Assembly (NCBI GenBank): GCA_019307135.1
Contig: JAFDKF010000057.1
Span: forward strand, 1-41,438
DNA: 41,438 nt
Reading direction: 5' to 3'
DNA from: Deltaproteobacteria bacterium
Lineage (GTDB): Bacteria > Desulfobacterota > Desulfobacteria > Desulfobacterales > C00003060
Within the stretch, counting starts at the first letter, position 1, and each line of letters begins with the position of its first letter. The notes under the pieces are model-generated. The model was given only the letters and a program-made list of their open reading frames with translations, searched no databases and was not told the DNA's origin. This document shows, piece by piece, positions 16,644 to 25,399 of this stretch. The position numbers were made by a program, and so were the translations under genes.

Positions 16644-16790
16644 TTAGGGGCTTCGCCCCAATTGGAGCAATTGGAGCAATTGGAGCAATGGAGTACTGGA
16701 GTGATGGAGTGATGGTATTAGTGGATGGTATAAAATAGATCGCGGCAAAACAACTATGATTTCAATAGCTTGTACAACTTGCGAGACCTT
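16644..16790. repeat. Composite intergenic repeat, second copy
   Basis: Contains a GGGGCTTCGCCCC hairpin (16647-16659), three tandem ATTGGAGCA units, GGAGTGATGGAGTGATGG, TAGTGGATGG, and dispersed repeat copy C in reverse orientation (16750-16790, core TTTCAATAGCTTGTACAACTT). Block order is as in 1851-2011. The gap 16637-16898 holds no gene beyond this. Confidence 0.55.
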
Positions 16791-16898
16791 TGAGCTATAC
16801 AGCGTTTTTTGTGAAAAAAAGTGCTTGTCAAGTTCTTTTTTTTAGTATATGGGGTGTTCAGCGAAATAAGAAAGGGCAAATAGGAGAGCGAGGCTGCC

Positions 16899-17297
16899 TT
16901 GCTAGTTCTGGATGAGCTACAGTACTCTGAGGACCATATCTGGGTCCGATATGAAGAGAATCACACAGTCACCCTAGGCATAACCGATTTTGCCCAGTTG
17001 CAACTTGGAAACCTCAATTATGTGGAACTCCCTAACGAGGGTGATGAGATTATGACATGTGAGTGCTTTGCGAGTGTAGAGTGTAGCAGATTATTTAACG
17101 ATATTTACGCCCCAGTCTGTGGCCAGGTTGTTTCGGTCAACCAGGAAGTTATTGACAACCCCGCATTGATCAATTACTCGCCTTACACCCAAGGCTGGAT
17201 TATCCGGGCCAAGCTCTTTTCCTTAGATGACCTGGATCTGCTCATGTCCGCTGATGATTATGAAGAATACATACTAACCAAGCACCTGCCGACATAA
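16899..17297 (+). CDS. GcvH-like protein lacking the lipoyl-lysine
   Basis: The 132-residue protein aligns without gaps to glycine cleavage H proteins: YSEDHIWVRYE (canonical YTKEHEWVR), LGITDFAQLQLGNLNYVELP, and NDIYAPVCGQVVSVN. H protein carries a lipoyl arm on a Lys in ESVKAxSDxYxPxSG. Here the same position, residue 64, is Arg (VECSRLFNDIY; codon AGA), so the known lipoylation cannot occur. Three cysteines (54, 56, 62) lie just before it, and one (74) replaces the usual Ser of PVSG. The fold is probably retained but the glycine-cleavage role is doubtful. Start is TTG with TAGGAGAGCGAGG upstream. No gcvT, gcvP or lipoate ligase lies nearby. Confidence 0.85.
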   Translation: MLVLDELQYSEDHIWVRYEENHTVTLGITDFAQLQLGNLNYVELPNEGDEIMTCECFASVECSRLFNDIYAPVCGQVVSVNQEVIDNPALINYSPYTQGWIIRAKLFSLDDLDLLMSADDYEEYILTKHLPT

Positions 17298-17330
17298 CCC
17301 CTCAGCCCCCCTTACCCTGCAATAATTTCA

Positions 17331-17365
17331 CGTCTCGGAATTTCTACAACCTATTGAAATTCCTA
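17331..17365 (+). repeat. Dispersed repeat, copy D
   Basis: CGTCTCGGAATTTCTACAAC followed by CTATTGAAAT matches copy E at 37381-37419 closely. It sits between the convergent ends of the GcvH-like and nadA genes. Confidence 0.65.
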
Positions 17366-17381
17366 CGACTTAACTACTCAA

Positions 17382-18317
17382 CTACTCGACCAATTGTGAG
17401 CGAAGCGAACTAAGTTGGAGCATACGTTCCACCGCCTTGGAGGCGGGTATGCGCACCTTCTCCGGCACCTTCACCTCGTAGGTCATATTGGTTATGGCCC
17501 TCAGCACATCGCCAAGTGTGGTCCGCTTCATGTCTTCACATACCATGTATTCAGAAACCCTGTAGAACGACTTACTTGGGTTTGCCTTCTGGAGCGGATA
17601 GACAAGCCCCTCTTCGGTGCCCACGATGAAGGACTGATTATCAGAGTGTTTGGCAAAATCGAGCATCCCGGACGTACTTAATGCCGCATCGGCCAGAGCC
17701 AACACCTCGGGCCGGCATTCCGGGTGGGCCATAAAAAGGGCCTCGGGATGGGTGGCCTTTGCATTCAGAACCTCTTCGGCACTTAAGCGCTCGTGGATCG
17801 GGCAATATCCATCCCAGCAATGAATCCTTTTAGCGCTTTTGGAAGCTGCATACTGACAAAGGTTCCGATCCGGGGTCATCAAGATTTCATCTTCTGCTAA
17901 GCTGTTCACGACAGCGACCGCATTGGCTGAAGTGCAGCAGATAGTAGAATGCGCTTTGACCGAGGCAGGGGAATTGACATAGGTAACCACTGGTATCTCG
18001 CCCAATTCGGCCAGCTTCGCCGTGAGGGCTTCAGGTGTGATCATGTCAGCCATAGGACATCCCGCGTCCAGCCGAGGTATGAGCACTGTCTTGTCCGGTG
18101 ATACGATGGAAGCGGTCTCGGCCATGAAGTGCACCCCGCAGAAAACGATCACATCCGCATCGGTCTTGGCTGCCTTGATGCTCAGCTCAAGGGAATCCCC
18201 TGTCAGGTCGGCAATGTCCTGAATCTCTGGCCGTTGATAGTTGTGGACGAGTAAAATCGCATTGCGTTCCTTTAGAAGCGCCCTGATCTCCTGTGCAACT
18301 AATTTATCATTTGTCAT
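17382..18317 (-). CDS. nadA: Quinolinate synthase NadA
   Basis: NadA condenses iminoaspartate with dihydroxyacetone phosphate to quinolinate in de novo NAD synthesis, using a [4Fe-4S] cluster. The protein of about 311 residues shows the repeated three-domain fold with [19 protein letters not shown] near the N-terminus. The likely cluster ligands are Cys 86 (DAGCPMAD), Cys 172 (GYCPIHE) and Cys 260 (MVCEDMK), spaced 86 and 88 residues. The start ATG at 18317 lies inside the end of lolA (11-base overlap), which fits translational coupling; the frame is open to 18356. The partner nadB is not in the window. Confidence 0.95.
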   Translation of the reverse strand: MTNDKLVAQEIRALLKERNAILLVHNYQRPEIQDIADLTGDSLELSIKAAKTDADVIVFCGVHFMAETASIVSPDKTVLIPRLDAGCPMADMITPEALTAKLAELGEIPVVTYVNSPASVKAHSTICCTSANAVAVVNSLAEDEILMTPDRNLCQYAASKSAKRIHCWDGYCPIHERLSAEEVLNAKATHPEALFMAHPECRPEVLALADAALSTSGMLDFAKHSDNQSFIVGTEEGLVYPLQKANPSKSFYRVSEYMVCEDMKRTTLGDVLRAITNMTYEVKVPEKVRIPASKAVERMLQLSSLRSQLVE

Positions 18318-18975
18318 TTTCTTGTCCGCTTTGAAGCTGCAGCACTTCTGCGCCATTCGGGATCTGAAATATAAACAAGGAGGAATTTAGCTCCCGGTCA
18401 AACCTATAGCTGTCAAACCGAATAGTTGTTTTGTCACCAAAGGGATTGCAGGTAATCGATTTTACGATGTCAAAGGTCTCTTTTGAGATGAACAAGTAAA
18501 GCTCGGCCAGGCTGGGTCGCTCTGTCCTGGGAACAAGCCTTAAGACATAATGGTTTTTTTCCTGAAGCTCTTTGGGCGCGAGTTCCAGGATGAATTCCCT
18601 GGTAAGTTCCCCGGGTTTCGTAAAAAAGTCTGCACCCTCTTTGCTGCCGAAATAGTCCACAGACCGACCCAGCATGACCTGGTTTTCCTCTGGCCTGTAG
18701 ATCCAGACCGTATCTCCATCCGTTATAATGAGATATTCCTCTGGCGTCTCATAGTGCCAACGCATCATGCCAGGACGGCCAAAATAGAGGTGACCTTGGG
18801 CTGTGTCAACCATGCCCATCGCCTTCAAATGCGACTCCTGGACGAAATCGGCCTCAAAATCGCCTGCTGCATATCGTTGCTGGACCCGGTCCAGAATGTC
18901 GGCCGCCCCCAGGCCCCAGCACGGATCACGCAAGGCACCAAATAAAAGAATACAAATAAAGAAACATCGAATCAT
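18307..18975 (-). CDS. lolA: Outer-membrane lipoprotein carrier protein LolA
   Basis: LolA is the periplasmic chaperone that carries lipoproteins from LolCDE to the outer membrane. The 222-residue protein has an N-terminal signal peptide ([19 protein letters not shown]) and then family blocks [40 protein letters not shown] (cited in part) and [17 protein letters not shown]. It is downstream of ftsK, the same pairing seen in gammaproteobacteria, and overlaps nadA. The presence of lolA indicates a lipoprotein-bearing outer membrane. Confidence 0.9.
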   Translation of the reverse strand: MIRCFFICILLFGALRDPCWGLGAADILDRVQQRYAAGDFEADFVQESHLKAMGMVDTAQGHLYFGRPGMMRWHYETPEEYLIITDGDTVWIYRPEENQVMLGRSVDYFGSKEGADFFTKPGELTREFILELAPKELQEKNHYVLRLVPRTERPSLAELYLFISKETFDIVKSITCNPFGDKTTIRFDSYRFDRELNSSLFIFQIPNGAEVLQLQSGQENDK

Positions 18976-19000
18976 TAGTGTTTATCACCCATTTAAGTGC

Positions 19001-19176
19001 CTAAAGTGAGCTAAAGTTAACTAAAGTTAAAAGATGTAAACCTTATGGATAGCATGTCTACACACACGTTGAACTGAAGCCCCTAAAGTGAACTAAAGTG
19101 CCTAAAATTTAAGGAGGAAAAGCTCGCGAATTGTATGTCTCATACCTTTGGCTAACTTTAGGCACTTTAGCTCACT
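19001..19176. repeat. Decamer repeats CTAAAGTnnn in direct and inverted array
   Basis: Three perfect-period 10-bp units (CTAAAGTGAG, CTAAAGTTAA, CTAAAGTTAA) occupy 19001-19030, two to three more lie at 19083-19110, and the inverse (GCTAACTTTAGGCACTTTAG) lies at 19151-19170. The array fills the space between ftsK and lolA, which are transcribed in the same direction. Confidence 0.7.
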
Positions 19177-19183
19177 CTTTATT

Positions 19184-21367
19184 TTATGAATCCCCATATC
19201 CCTTGACCAGCACATCTCGAGGCTTGCTTCCGTCAGAGGGCCCCACCACGCCATCGCGTTCCATCATTTCGATCATTCGGGCCGCTCGATTATACCCTAC
19301 CCTGAGACGACGCTGAATCATTGAGATGGAAGCCTGCCGGGTCTCGGTGACCAGAGCAACAGCCTCATCGTATTTTTCGTCGTATTCATCTTCACCCTTC
19401 TCATCCTTGTCCTGAGACCTGGCCTTAAGGATCTCTTCGTCATAAACCGGTTCTTGTTGGTTCTTCAAAAATTCTATGATTCTGCGGATCTCGACCCCCG
19501 AAATGTAAGCTCCGTGGATACGCTGCAGCTTGGCAGTACCCGGGGGGAGCAAGAGCATGTCGCCGTTTCCAAGGAGAGCCTCAGCACCGTTAGCATCCAA
19601 GATGGTCCTGGAGTCCGTCCTCGAAGAAACCTGAAAGGAGAGCCTGGTCGGGAAGTTGGCCTTTATGGTGCCGGTTAAGACATCCACTGAAGGCCTCTGG
19701 GTAGCAATCAACAGGTGAATGCCGGCCGCGCGAGCCATCTGGGCCAGCCGCGTCAGGGCTAATTCCACGTCTCTGGAAGCTACCAGCATGAGGTCGGCCA
19801 GTTCGTCAATGACAATCACAATGAAGGGGAGCCCTTCAGGTGTATTTTCAGTCTCAAGCGCCGGTCTATCCCCTGACCCCTCGGTCTGTTTGAGGATGGC
19901 CATCTCTTTGGCCGACTTTTGATGGTACTGGTTTATGTTACGCACACTCTTTTCGGCCATGAGAGTATAACGGCGTTCCATCTCATGAACTGCCCAGTGT
20001 AAGGCCTGGGTTGCCTTCCTGGCATCCACAACCACGGGTGAGATCATGTGCGGGATACCTTCGTAGGCAGATAGCTCGATACGCTTTGGGTCGATTAGTA
20101 CGAGTTTTACATCATCAGGGGTTGCCTTATAGAGCATACTGCAGATCATGGCGTTTAAGGCCACACTCTTGCCGGATCCCGTGGCGCCAGCGATCAAAAG
20201 GTGGGGCATCTTTGCCAAATCGGTTACAACCGGATTGCCCATTATGTCTTTGCCCATGGCAAGGGTTAACCTGGACTTCGAACGATCAAATGCCTCAGAG
20301 GCAATGATATCTTCTATCCTTACGGGTTCCCTGTTTGCATTTGCAACCTCTATCCCGATGACTGATTTGCCCGGAATGGGCGCCACAATACGAATGCTGG
20401 TAGCCCGAAGGGCCATGGCCAGATCATCTGCCAGGCTCACCACCTTGTTAATCTTAATACCAGGTGCAGGCTCGTACTCGTACATTGTAACCACCGGCCC
20501 GGGGGACACAGCCAACACTTTGCCTGATACATCAAAATCGCCCAGCTTCTTTTCCAGGAGCCTCGACTGCATCTGGAGGCTTTCGTGATCCGTCGGCTTG
20601 ACCTCTGCCTTAGAGTCCTCCAGCAGGTCTATGGGCGGGAGCCTAAACCCCTGGCCCGCAGCCATGAATTCAAAAGCTTGCTGTCGGCCAGCCGGGACTT
20701 CCTTGACTTGTTTCCGGCCGGGTCCTACGATTTTTACAGAAGCTTTATTTGTGGGTGAATGCTTGTATCTTGCTTCAGTGCGTCTCCTGGCCTTGTTACG
20801 GCGCTCTCTCCAGATGATCCAGGCAGTACTTGCCCGGCTGGATACCCCGGCACAGACCCCGGTAAACGATTTGAACAGGGCAACAAGTGATAGTCGGGTA
20901 GTCATGACGAAGGCGATGGTCCAGATAGTGAAAAGAAAAATGAGTCCCCCGGTCCTGTTGGTATACTTCACGACAGTTTTGGCCAGGGGGATTCCCAGAA
21001 TCCCGCCGCTCGAAAACCGCTTTCCAAAAACCAGATAGTGGCTTTGATGCATCGACAAAAGCCCACCGGTCGTAATCGCTAACAGCAGGCCACCCACAAC
21101 AGCCACTATGATTAACCCCTTGGCGTACTCCTTGAACGTGTAGAGACTGATAATCAGCAAGAGGATGGGTATCCAGAAGGCGCCCAGCCCAAAGAGATAG
21201 ATGAGAAAACCAGCCACGTGGGCGCCTACCGGTCCAAACAGGTTCCGGACATCGGCTGAAGCCCCGGCACGATTAATACACGTATCCAACGGATCGTAAG
21301 AAAGGAGGCTTACAGCCGTCAGTATAAGCGCAAATACGAGCACAACCCCAAAAATTTCCTTGCGCAT
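19184..21367 (-). CDS. ftsK: DNA translocase FtsK/SpoIIIE
   Basis: FtsK pumps DNA at the septum and activates dimer resolution at dif. The 727-residue protein has four to five N-terminal membrane helices (to about residue 170), a short linker, an FtsK alpha domain, then the RecA-like motor with Walker A GATGSGKSVAL and Walker B VIVIDELADLM, RLAQMARAAGIHLLIATQR, and a C-terminal winged-helix gamma domain (about 660-727; VTETRQASISMIQRRLRVGYNRAARMIE in part) that reads KOPS. The linker is short, as usual outside enterics. It begins 3 bases after plsC and is upstream of lolA. Confidence 0.95.
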   Translation of the reverse strand: MRKEIFGVVLVFALILTAVSLLSYDPLDTCINRAGASADVRNLFGPVGAHVAGFLIYLFGLGAFWIPILLLIISLYTFKEYAKGLIIVAVVGGLLLAITTGGLLSMHQSHYLVFGKRFSSGGILGIPLAKTVVKYTNRTGGLIFLFTIWTIAFVMTTRLSLVALFKSFTGVCAGVSSRASTAWIIWRERRNKARRRTEARYKHSPTNKASVKIVGPGRKQVKEVPAGRQQAFEFMAAGQGFRLPPIDLLEDSKAEVKPTDHESLQMQSRLLEKKLGDFDVSGKVLAVSPGPVVTMYEYEPAPGIKINKVVSLADDLAMALRATSIRIVAPIPGKSVIGIEVANANREPVRIEDIIASEAFDRSKSRLTLAMGKDIMGNPVVTDLAKMPHLLIAGATGSGKSVALNAMICSMLYKATPDDVKLVLIDPKRIELSAYEGIPHMISPVVVDARKATQALHWAVHEMERRYTLMAEKSVRNINQYHQKSAKEMAILKQTEGSGDRPALETENTPEGLPFIVIVIDELADLMLVASRDVELALTRLAQMARAAGIHLLIATQRPSVDVLTGTIKANFPTRLSFQVSSRTDSRTILDANGAEALLGNGDMLLLPPGTAKLQRIHGAYISGVEIRRIIEFLKNQQEPVYDEEILKARSQDKDEKGEDEYDEKYDEAVALVTETRQASISMIQRRLRVGYNRAARMIEMMERDGVVGPSDGSKPRDVLVKGYGDS

Positions 21368-21370
21368 CTC

Positions 21371-22108
21371 TTATTTCGTGCCTCCAGCCCTCATCTTCTC
21401 CAGGTCTCTTTTCATTGTAGACCTGACCGATTCCATCAGAACTTCTTTGGTATTGTTGTCATAAGGGGTCGTCTCAATGGGCGGGTTGATACTCAGGACA
21501 ATTCGACCGCGTCTTATGCGGAGCCTCCCTTTTGGCATGACGTGGTGACTTCCACTAATCACAACAGGTACAATCGGTCGTCCAGAGCGAATGGCCAGGT
21601 AAAAACCACCCCCTTTGAATGGCTTGATCTGACCATCCGGGCTCCGCGTCCCCTCTGGAAAGACCACTACTGAAACCCCCTGGGCAATCTTTTGAGCTGC
21701 CTCCTGAAGGCTTTTGTAAGCCGCTTTTCGATTAGACCGGTGAATACTGATATAGCCCACGCGCGCCATTGAATACCCAAAAATAGGGATCTGAAAGAGC
21801 TCCATCTTGGCCAGCCATCGGAACTGAACCGGCAGATACCCGAGGAGGGCCGGGATATCAAACATGCTCTGGTGATTGGCCATAAAAACGTAAGCGGCAC
21901 TGGGATCAATATGTTCCAATCCTTGAACCGATACCTTGACACGGCTTACAAAGACAATAGACCTTGCCCAGAACCTTCCCACCAAGTGAGCGTAGTTACC
22001 GCCCTTTCTTAAAAATGATATAATGATGGCAGCCAGAGCACAAATGAGAGTGATCAAAACAACCCAGGCTGTGATCAGAGCTGTTCGTATCATATGCGTA
22101 TCTTTCAT
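21371..22108 (-). CDS. plsC: 1-acyl-sn-glycerol-3-phosphate acyltransferase (PlsC)
   Basis: PlsC makes phosphatidic acid from lysophosphatidic acid at the inner membrane. The 245-residue protein has an N-terminal membrane helix (about 8-30), the catalytic HX4D in ANHQSMFDIP, the substrate block FPEGTRSPDGQ, and FKGGGFYLAIRSGRPIVPV. Its ATG overlaps the TGA of the preceding small gene (ATGA), and it is followed at 3 bases by ftsK; coupling with the operon is likely. Confidence 0.93.
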   Translation of the reverse strand: MKDTHMIRTALITAWVVLITLICALAAIIISFLRKGGNYAHLVGRFWARSIVFVSRVKVSVQGLEHIDPSAAYVFMANHQSMFDIPALLGYLPVQFRWLAKMELFQIPIFGYSMARVGYISIHRSNRKAAYKSLQEAAQKIAQGVSVVVFPEGTRSPDGQIKPFKGGGFYLAIRSGRPIVPVVISGSHHVMPKGRLRIRRGRIVLSINPPIETTPYDNNTKEVLMESVRSTMKRDLEKMRAGGTK

Positions 22109-22437
22109 GTCAGAATCTTCAGTCTCTCAAAAATCGAATCTGCAAACGCAATAATGTAGTCCCTCTGTCCCTCATTGGCATAATGGATACAGTCGCATCG
22201 AATCCGCTTTCGCGTTCGGATCAACAATTCGAACGAGATGACTGTCGGCTCCAGTACAACAGCAAAATAGAACGGCTGGCAGTCCACATGGGCAGCCTGA
22301 ACCTGGTCCAACAAATCAGGATCCAGAGGAACCCAATAAACACCTTCCATCTGGGGAGAACCAAAATGCTTATCCAAATATCCCTTGATCCTTTCATAAT
22401 CCTTTGGCCGAAGCTCGTCAACGCGATACTGTTTCAT
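22105..22437 (-). CDS. Conserved-looking small protein, unknown function
   Basis: The 110-residue protein starts at ATG 22437, with AGAAGGA about 10 bases upstream; the longer frame to 22554 has no ribosome site. Its sequence (MKQYRVDELRPKDYERIKGY..., ending SIFERLKILT) is charged at both ends with a central beta-rich, partly hydrophobic portion (FYFAVVLEPTVISFELLI). The Cys pair CDC near residue 88 may be notable. I do not recognise a family. A 4-base overlap with plsC shows it belongs to the plsC-ftsK-lolA-nadA operon and makes it likely a real gene. Confidence 0.7.
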   Translation of the reverse strand: MKQYRVDELRPKDYERIKGYLDKHFGSPQMEGVYWVPLDPDLLDQVQAAHVDCQPFYFAVVLEPTVISFELLIRTRKRIRCDCIHYANEGQRDYIIAFADSIFERLKILT

Positions 22438-22603
22438 ATGTTCACAGTCCTTCTCATACAGGAGAATCTCAACAGCAGCAACATGTGCCCCCACGCTACC
22501 GTGGGGGCTCTGTCCCCCACTCCACTCCTTGTTTCGCGGACGTCGCGCCAGCAATGGGCCAACATTTCCTTCTTCCTATCATAGATTTCCGCCATATTAA
22601 ACA

Positions 22604-22640
22604 AGAAATCCCGCAGCACATTGAATACTGCGGGATTTTC
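22604..22640 (-). terminator. Intrinsic terminator after dnaK
   Basis: On the minus strand, an 11-bp stem (AAATCCCGCAG at 22628-22638 read in reverse, pairing with CTGCGGGATTT) with an 11-base loop is followed by TCTTGTTT. It lies about 30 bases beyond the dnaK stop and separates the grpE-dnaK unit from the next operon. Confidence 0.75.
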
Positions 22641-22668
22641 TTCGTTTTGCGGCTCGGATCCTATGCGA

Positions 22669-24591
22669 TTATTTATTATCCTTAACCTCCTCAAAATCGG
22701 CATCCACCACGTCTTCGTCTTTGGATGCCTTAGCTTCAGCCTGGGCAGAAGGCCCACCAGCTTGCTCACCTGCCTGCTCTGCGCCAGAGGCCTTAGCATA
22801 CATGGCTTCTGCCAATTTGTGAGAGGTTTGCATCAACTCATCACTCAGGCGCTTGATCTCATCAGTATCGGTCCCTTCCATGGCCTTTTTGAGACGTTCA
22901 ATGGCACCTTCGACATTTGACTTGAGACTCGCGTCTATCTTGTCACCCAGTTCTCGCATTGACTTTTCAGTCTGATAGATAAGACTGTCAGCGTGGTTCC
23001 GGGCGTCTACCAGGGCCCTTTTCTTCTTGTCCTCCTCGGCATGCAACTCCGCGTCCTTTGTCAGCCTTTCGATCTCTTCTTCTGAAAGTCCGCTGGATGC
23101 CGTGATCTGGATCGATTGTTCCTTTCCAGTTCCCAGATCTTTGGCCGAGACATGGACAATCCCATTGGCATCAATGTCAAAGGTCACGTCAATCTGTGGC
23201 AGGCCCCGGGGCGCGGGGGGTATGCCAACGAGTTCAAAGCGGCCCAGAGTCTTGTTGTACTCGGCCATCTCACGTTCGCCCTGAAGCACGTGGATCGAAA
23301 CCGCGGGCTGATTATCTGCTGCGGTGGAAAATATCTGGCTCTTCTTGGTAGGTATCGTCGTATTCTTTTCGATCAATCTGGTAAATACGCCGCCAAGGGT
23401 TTCAATCCCAAGGGAAAGTGGCGTCACATCCAGCAGCAACACGTCCTGAACATCACCTTTCAAAACCCCCGCCTGGATGGCCGCTCCAAGGGCCACCACC
23501 TCATCGGGATTTACCCCCTTATGAGGCTCTTTGCCAAAAATCCCCTTCACCTTCTGTTGAACGGCCGGCATCCGGGTCATGCCACCCACCAAGATGACCT
23601 GGTTGATGTCTGAACGGCTCAGTCCTGAATCCTTTAACGCCGTCTGGCAGGGACCAACCAGCTTCTCCAACAAGTCCTCAACCAGACCCTCCAGTTTGGC
23701 CCGGGTCAGCCTTATATTCAGATGCTTTGGTCCGCTGGCGTCAGCTGTGATAAAGGGGAGGTTTATATCAGTTTCCATGGAGGTCGAAAGCTCCATCTTC
23801 GCCTTTTCGGCAGCCTCCTTTAAGCGCTGCAGGGCCATCTTGTCAGTACGGATGTCGATCCCCTGGTCCTTCTTGAACTCAGTGGCAATATAGTCGATAA
23901 TCCTTTGATCAAAATCCTCACCGCCCAGGTGGGTATCGCCATTGGTGGATTTTACCTCAAAAACCCCTTCGCCGATCTCCAGCAAGGAAATATCAAAGGT
24001 TCCCCCGCCCAGGTCGAATACGGCAATTTTTTCATCTTTCCTCTTGTCAAGACCATAGGCCAGGGAGGCTGCGGTCGGCTCGTTAATGATCCTTAAGACG
24101 TTCAGGCCGGCGATTCGACCAGCATCCTTGGTCGCCTGACGTTGGCTGTCATTAAAATACGCCGGCACTGTGATGACCGCCTCAGTAACCTTCTCACCAA
24201 GGTACTCCTCTGCCGTCTTTTTCATGCTTTGCAGAATATACGATGAGATTTCGGCTGGGCTGTAGGCCTTCCTCTGGATCTCAACCTGGACATCGCCATT
24301 GGGGGCCTGGGTAATCTTGTAAGGACAAGTTTCCTTGTCGCGCTGAGCTTCCGCCGAAGCATACTTCCGTCCAATAAGACGCTTGACCGCAAAAACCGTA
24401 TTCTCCGGATTGGTCACAGCCTGTCGTTTGGCCACCTGGCCCACAAGCCGTTCCCCGCTGTCGGTCGAGGCCACCATAGACGGCGTGGTACGCCCACCTT
24501 CAGGGTTGGTAATCACCTTGGGCTCTTTTCCTTCCATAATGGCCACACACGAGTTGGTTGTGCCAAGATCAATACCTATAACTTTACTCAT
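22669..24591 (-). CDS. dnaK: Chaperone protein DnaK
   Basis: DnaK (Hsp70) binds exposed hydrophobic segments of proteins with ATP control. The 640-residue protein starts [26 protein letters not shown] with 6 bases spacing precedes this ATG, so the longer frame to 24612 is not used. Hallmarks are [37 protein letters not shown] and the substrate domain [14 protein letters not shown]. The C-terminal tail ends in acidic [11 protein letters not shown], like the EEVD-type ends of many bacterial DnaKs. It lies 22 bases after grpE; dnaJ and hrcA are absent from the window. Confidence 0.98.
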   Translation of the reverse strand: MSKVIGIDLGTTNSCVAIMEGKEPKVITNPEGGRTTPSMVASTDSGERLVGQVAKRQAVTNPENTVFAVKRLIGRKYASAEAQRDKETCPYKITQAPNGDVQVEIQRKAYSPAEISSYILQSMKKTAEEYLGEKVTEAVITVPAYFNDSQRQATKDAGRIAGLNVLRIINEPTAASLAYGLDKRKDEKIAVFDLGGGTFDISLLEIGEGVFEVKSTNGDTHLGGEDFDQRIIDYIATEFKKDQGIDIRTDKMALQRLKEAAEKAKMELSTSMETDINLPFITADASGPKHLNIRLTRAKLEGLVEDLLEKLVGPCQTALKDSGLSRSDINQVILVGGMTRMPAVQQKVKGIFGKEPHKGVNPDEVVALGAAIQAGVLKGDVQDVLLLDVTPLSLGIETLGGVFTRLIEKNTTIPTKKSQIFSTAADNQPAVSIHVLQGEREMAEYNKTLGRFELVGIPPAPRGLPQIDVTFDIDANGIVHVSAKDLGTGKEQSIQITASSGLSEEEIERLTKDAELHAEEDKKKRALVDARNHADSLIYQTEKSMRELGDKIDASLKSNVEGAIERLKKAMEGTDTDEIKRLSDELMQTSHKLAEAMYAKASGAEQAGEQAGGPSAQAEAKASKDEDVVDADFEEVKDNK

Positions 24592-24613
24592 TCCTTGCCT
24601 CCTTGTGCTCAAC

Positions 24614-25267
24614 TTATTGAATCGTTATATCAATTTTATGTTCATCTTTCTGTTCATCCGCGGGGGCCTCTGATTTGTCCTCTTGTGCGAAATCCGGTTT
24701 TTTGGAAACCGCGACCATGGCAGGCCGAAGAAGCCGGTCCCTCATCATGTATCCCTTCTGAAGTTCCTTGGAGACCGTATTTTCAGAGTGCCCCTCGGAT
24801 TCTTCGTGCATGACGGCTTGGTGAAAATTTGGATCAAAGGGCTTCTCCAAAGACTCAATAGGAACAACACCAGACCTTTCAAGGCTGCTCAGGAGCCCTT
24901 TTAGGGTCATCTGGACGCCCTCTCGCATACTGTGGAAGGCATTCTCATTATTTCCGTAAGGGATTTCGAGTGCCCGTTCCAGATTGTCTACCACCGGCAG
25001 AATATCCTTGATGAACGATTCGTTTGCGAATTTCATAAAATCGTTCATTTCGCGCTCCATACGTTTCTTGTAATTTTCAAATTCTGCCGTTACCCTGAGA
25101 AGTCGATCATAGTTTTCTTCGGCCCTTGCCTCCTCAGCTTTGAGGCGTTCTTCAAGGCTTTCCTCCTCGGCTAAGCCTTCCTTTGCCTTCTCCGATGTGC
25201 CTCCCTTGAGTTTTTCGGCCACTTCAGTTTCACCTGATTCGCCGGACGGGGGTTGGCTTTTTCTCAT
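24614..25267 (-). CDS. grpE: Nucleotide exchange factor GrpE
   Basis: GrpE releases ADP from DnaK. The 217-residue protein has the long N-terminal acidic coiled coil ([22 protein letters not shown]...), [25 protein letters not shown] and the C-terminal beta domain ([33 protein letters not shown]), all typical. The start is set at ATG 25267, with GGGAGG about 11 bases upstream; a TTG six bases earlier is an alternative. Upstream, 25320-25366 holds two palindromes but no CIRCE box (TTAGCACTC), so heat-shock control is not shown by the sequence. Confidence 0.95.
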   Translation of the reverse strand: MRKSQPPSGESGETEVAEKLKGGTSEKAKEGLAEEESLEERLKAEEARAEENYDRLLRVTAEFENYKKRMEREMNDFMKFANESFIKDILPVVDNLERALEIPYGNNENAFHSMREGVQMTLKGLLSSLERSGVVPIESLEKPFDPNFHQAVMHEESEGHSENTVSKELQKGYMMRDRLLRPAMVAVSKKPDFAQEDKSEAPADEQKDEHKIDITIQ

Positions 25268-25319
25268 GTTCAAGGGCACCTCCCACATTTACTTGATCAT
25301 ATGAAAATTTCCATTTTGA

Positions 25320-25366
25320 GTCCGCCAGGGGCGGACGTTATATAAAATCGCGAAGCGATTTCATAA
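25320..25366. repeat. Two adjacent palindromes upstream of grpE
   Basis: GTCCGCC-AGG-GGCGGAC (25320-25336) is followed directly by the TATAAAATCGCGAAGCGATTTCATA palindrome family also found next to adk (2206-2230). They occupy the grpE-yhcC gap on the minus strand, where they could act as a terminator for the radical SAM gene's transcript or as a leader. Confidence 0.5.
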
Positions 25367-25399
25367 CTTGATTTTGTTTGATTTGATGTAGTTATCCGG

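Noticed and set aside
16637..16898. Glycine riboswitch before the GcvH-like gene
   Set aside because: The leader is made of minisatellite and dispersed repeats with no riboswitch-like core; gcvT and gcvP are not downstream.
22434..22799. Minus-strand 121-residue ORF across the dnaK end
   Set aside because: It crosses the dnaK coding end and the terminator hairpin and has no domain.
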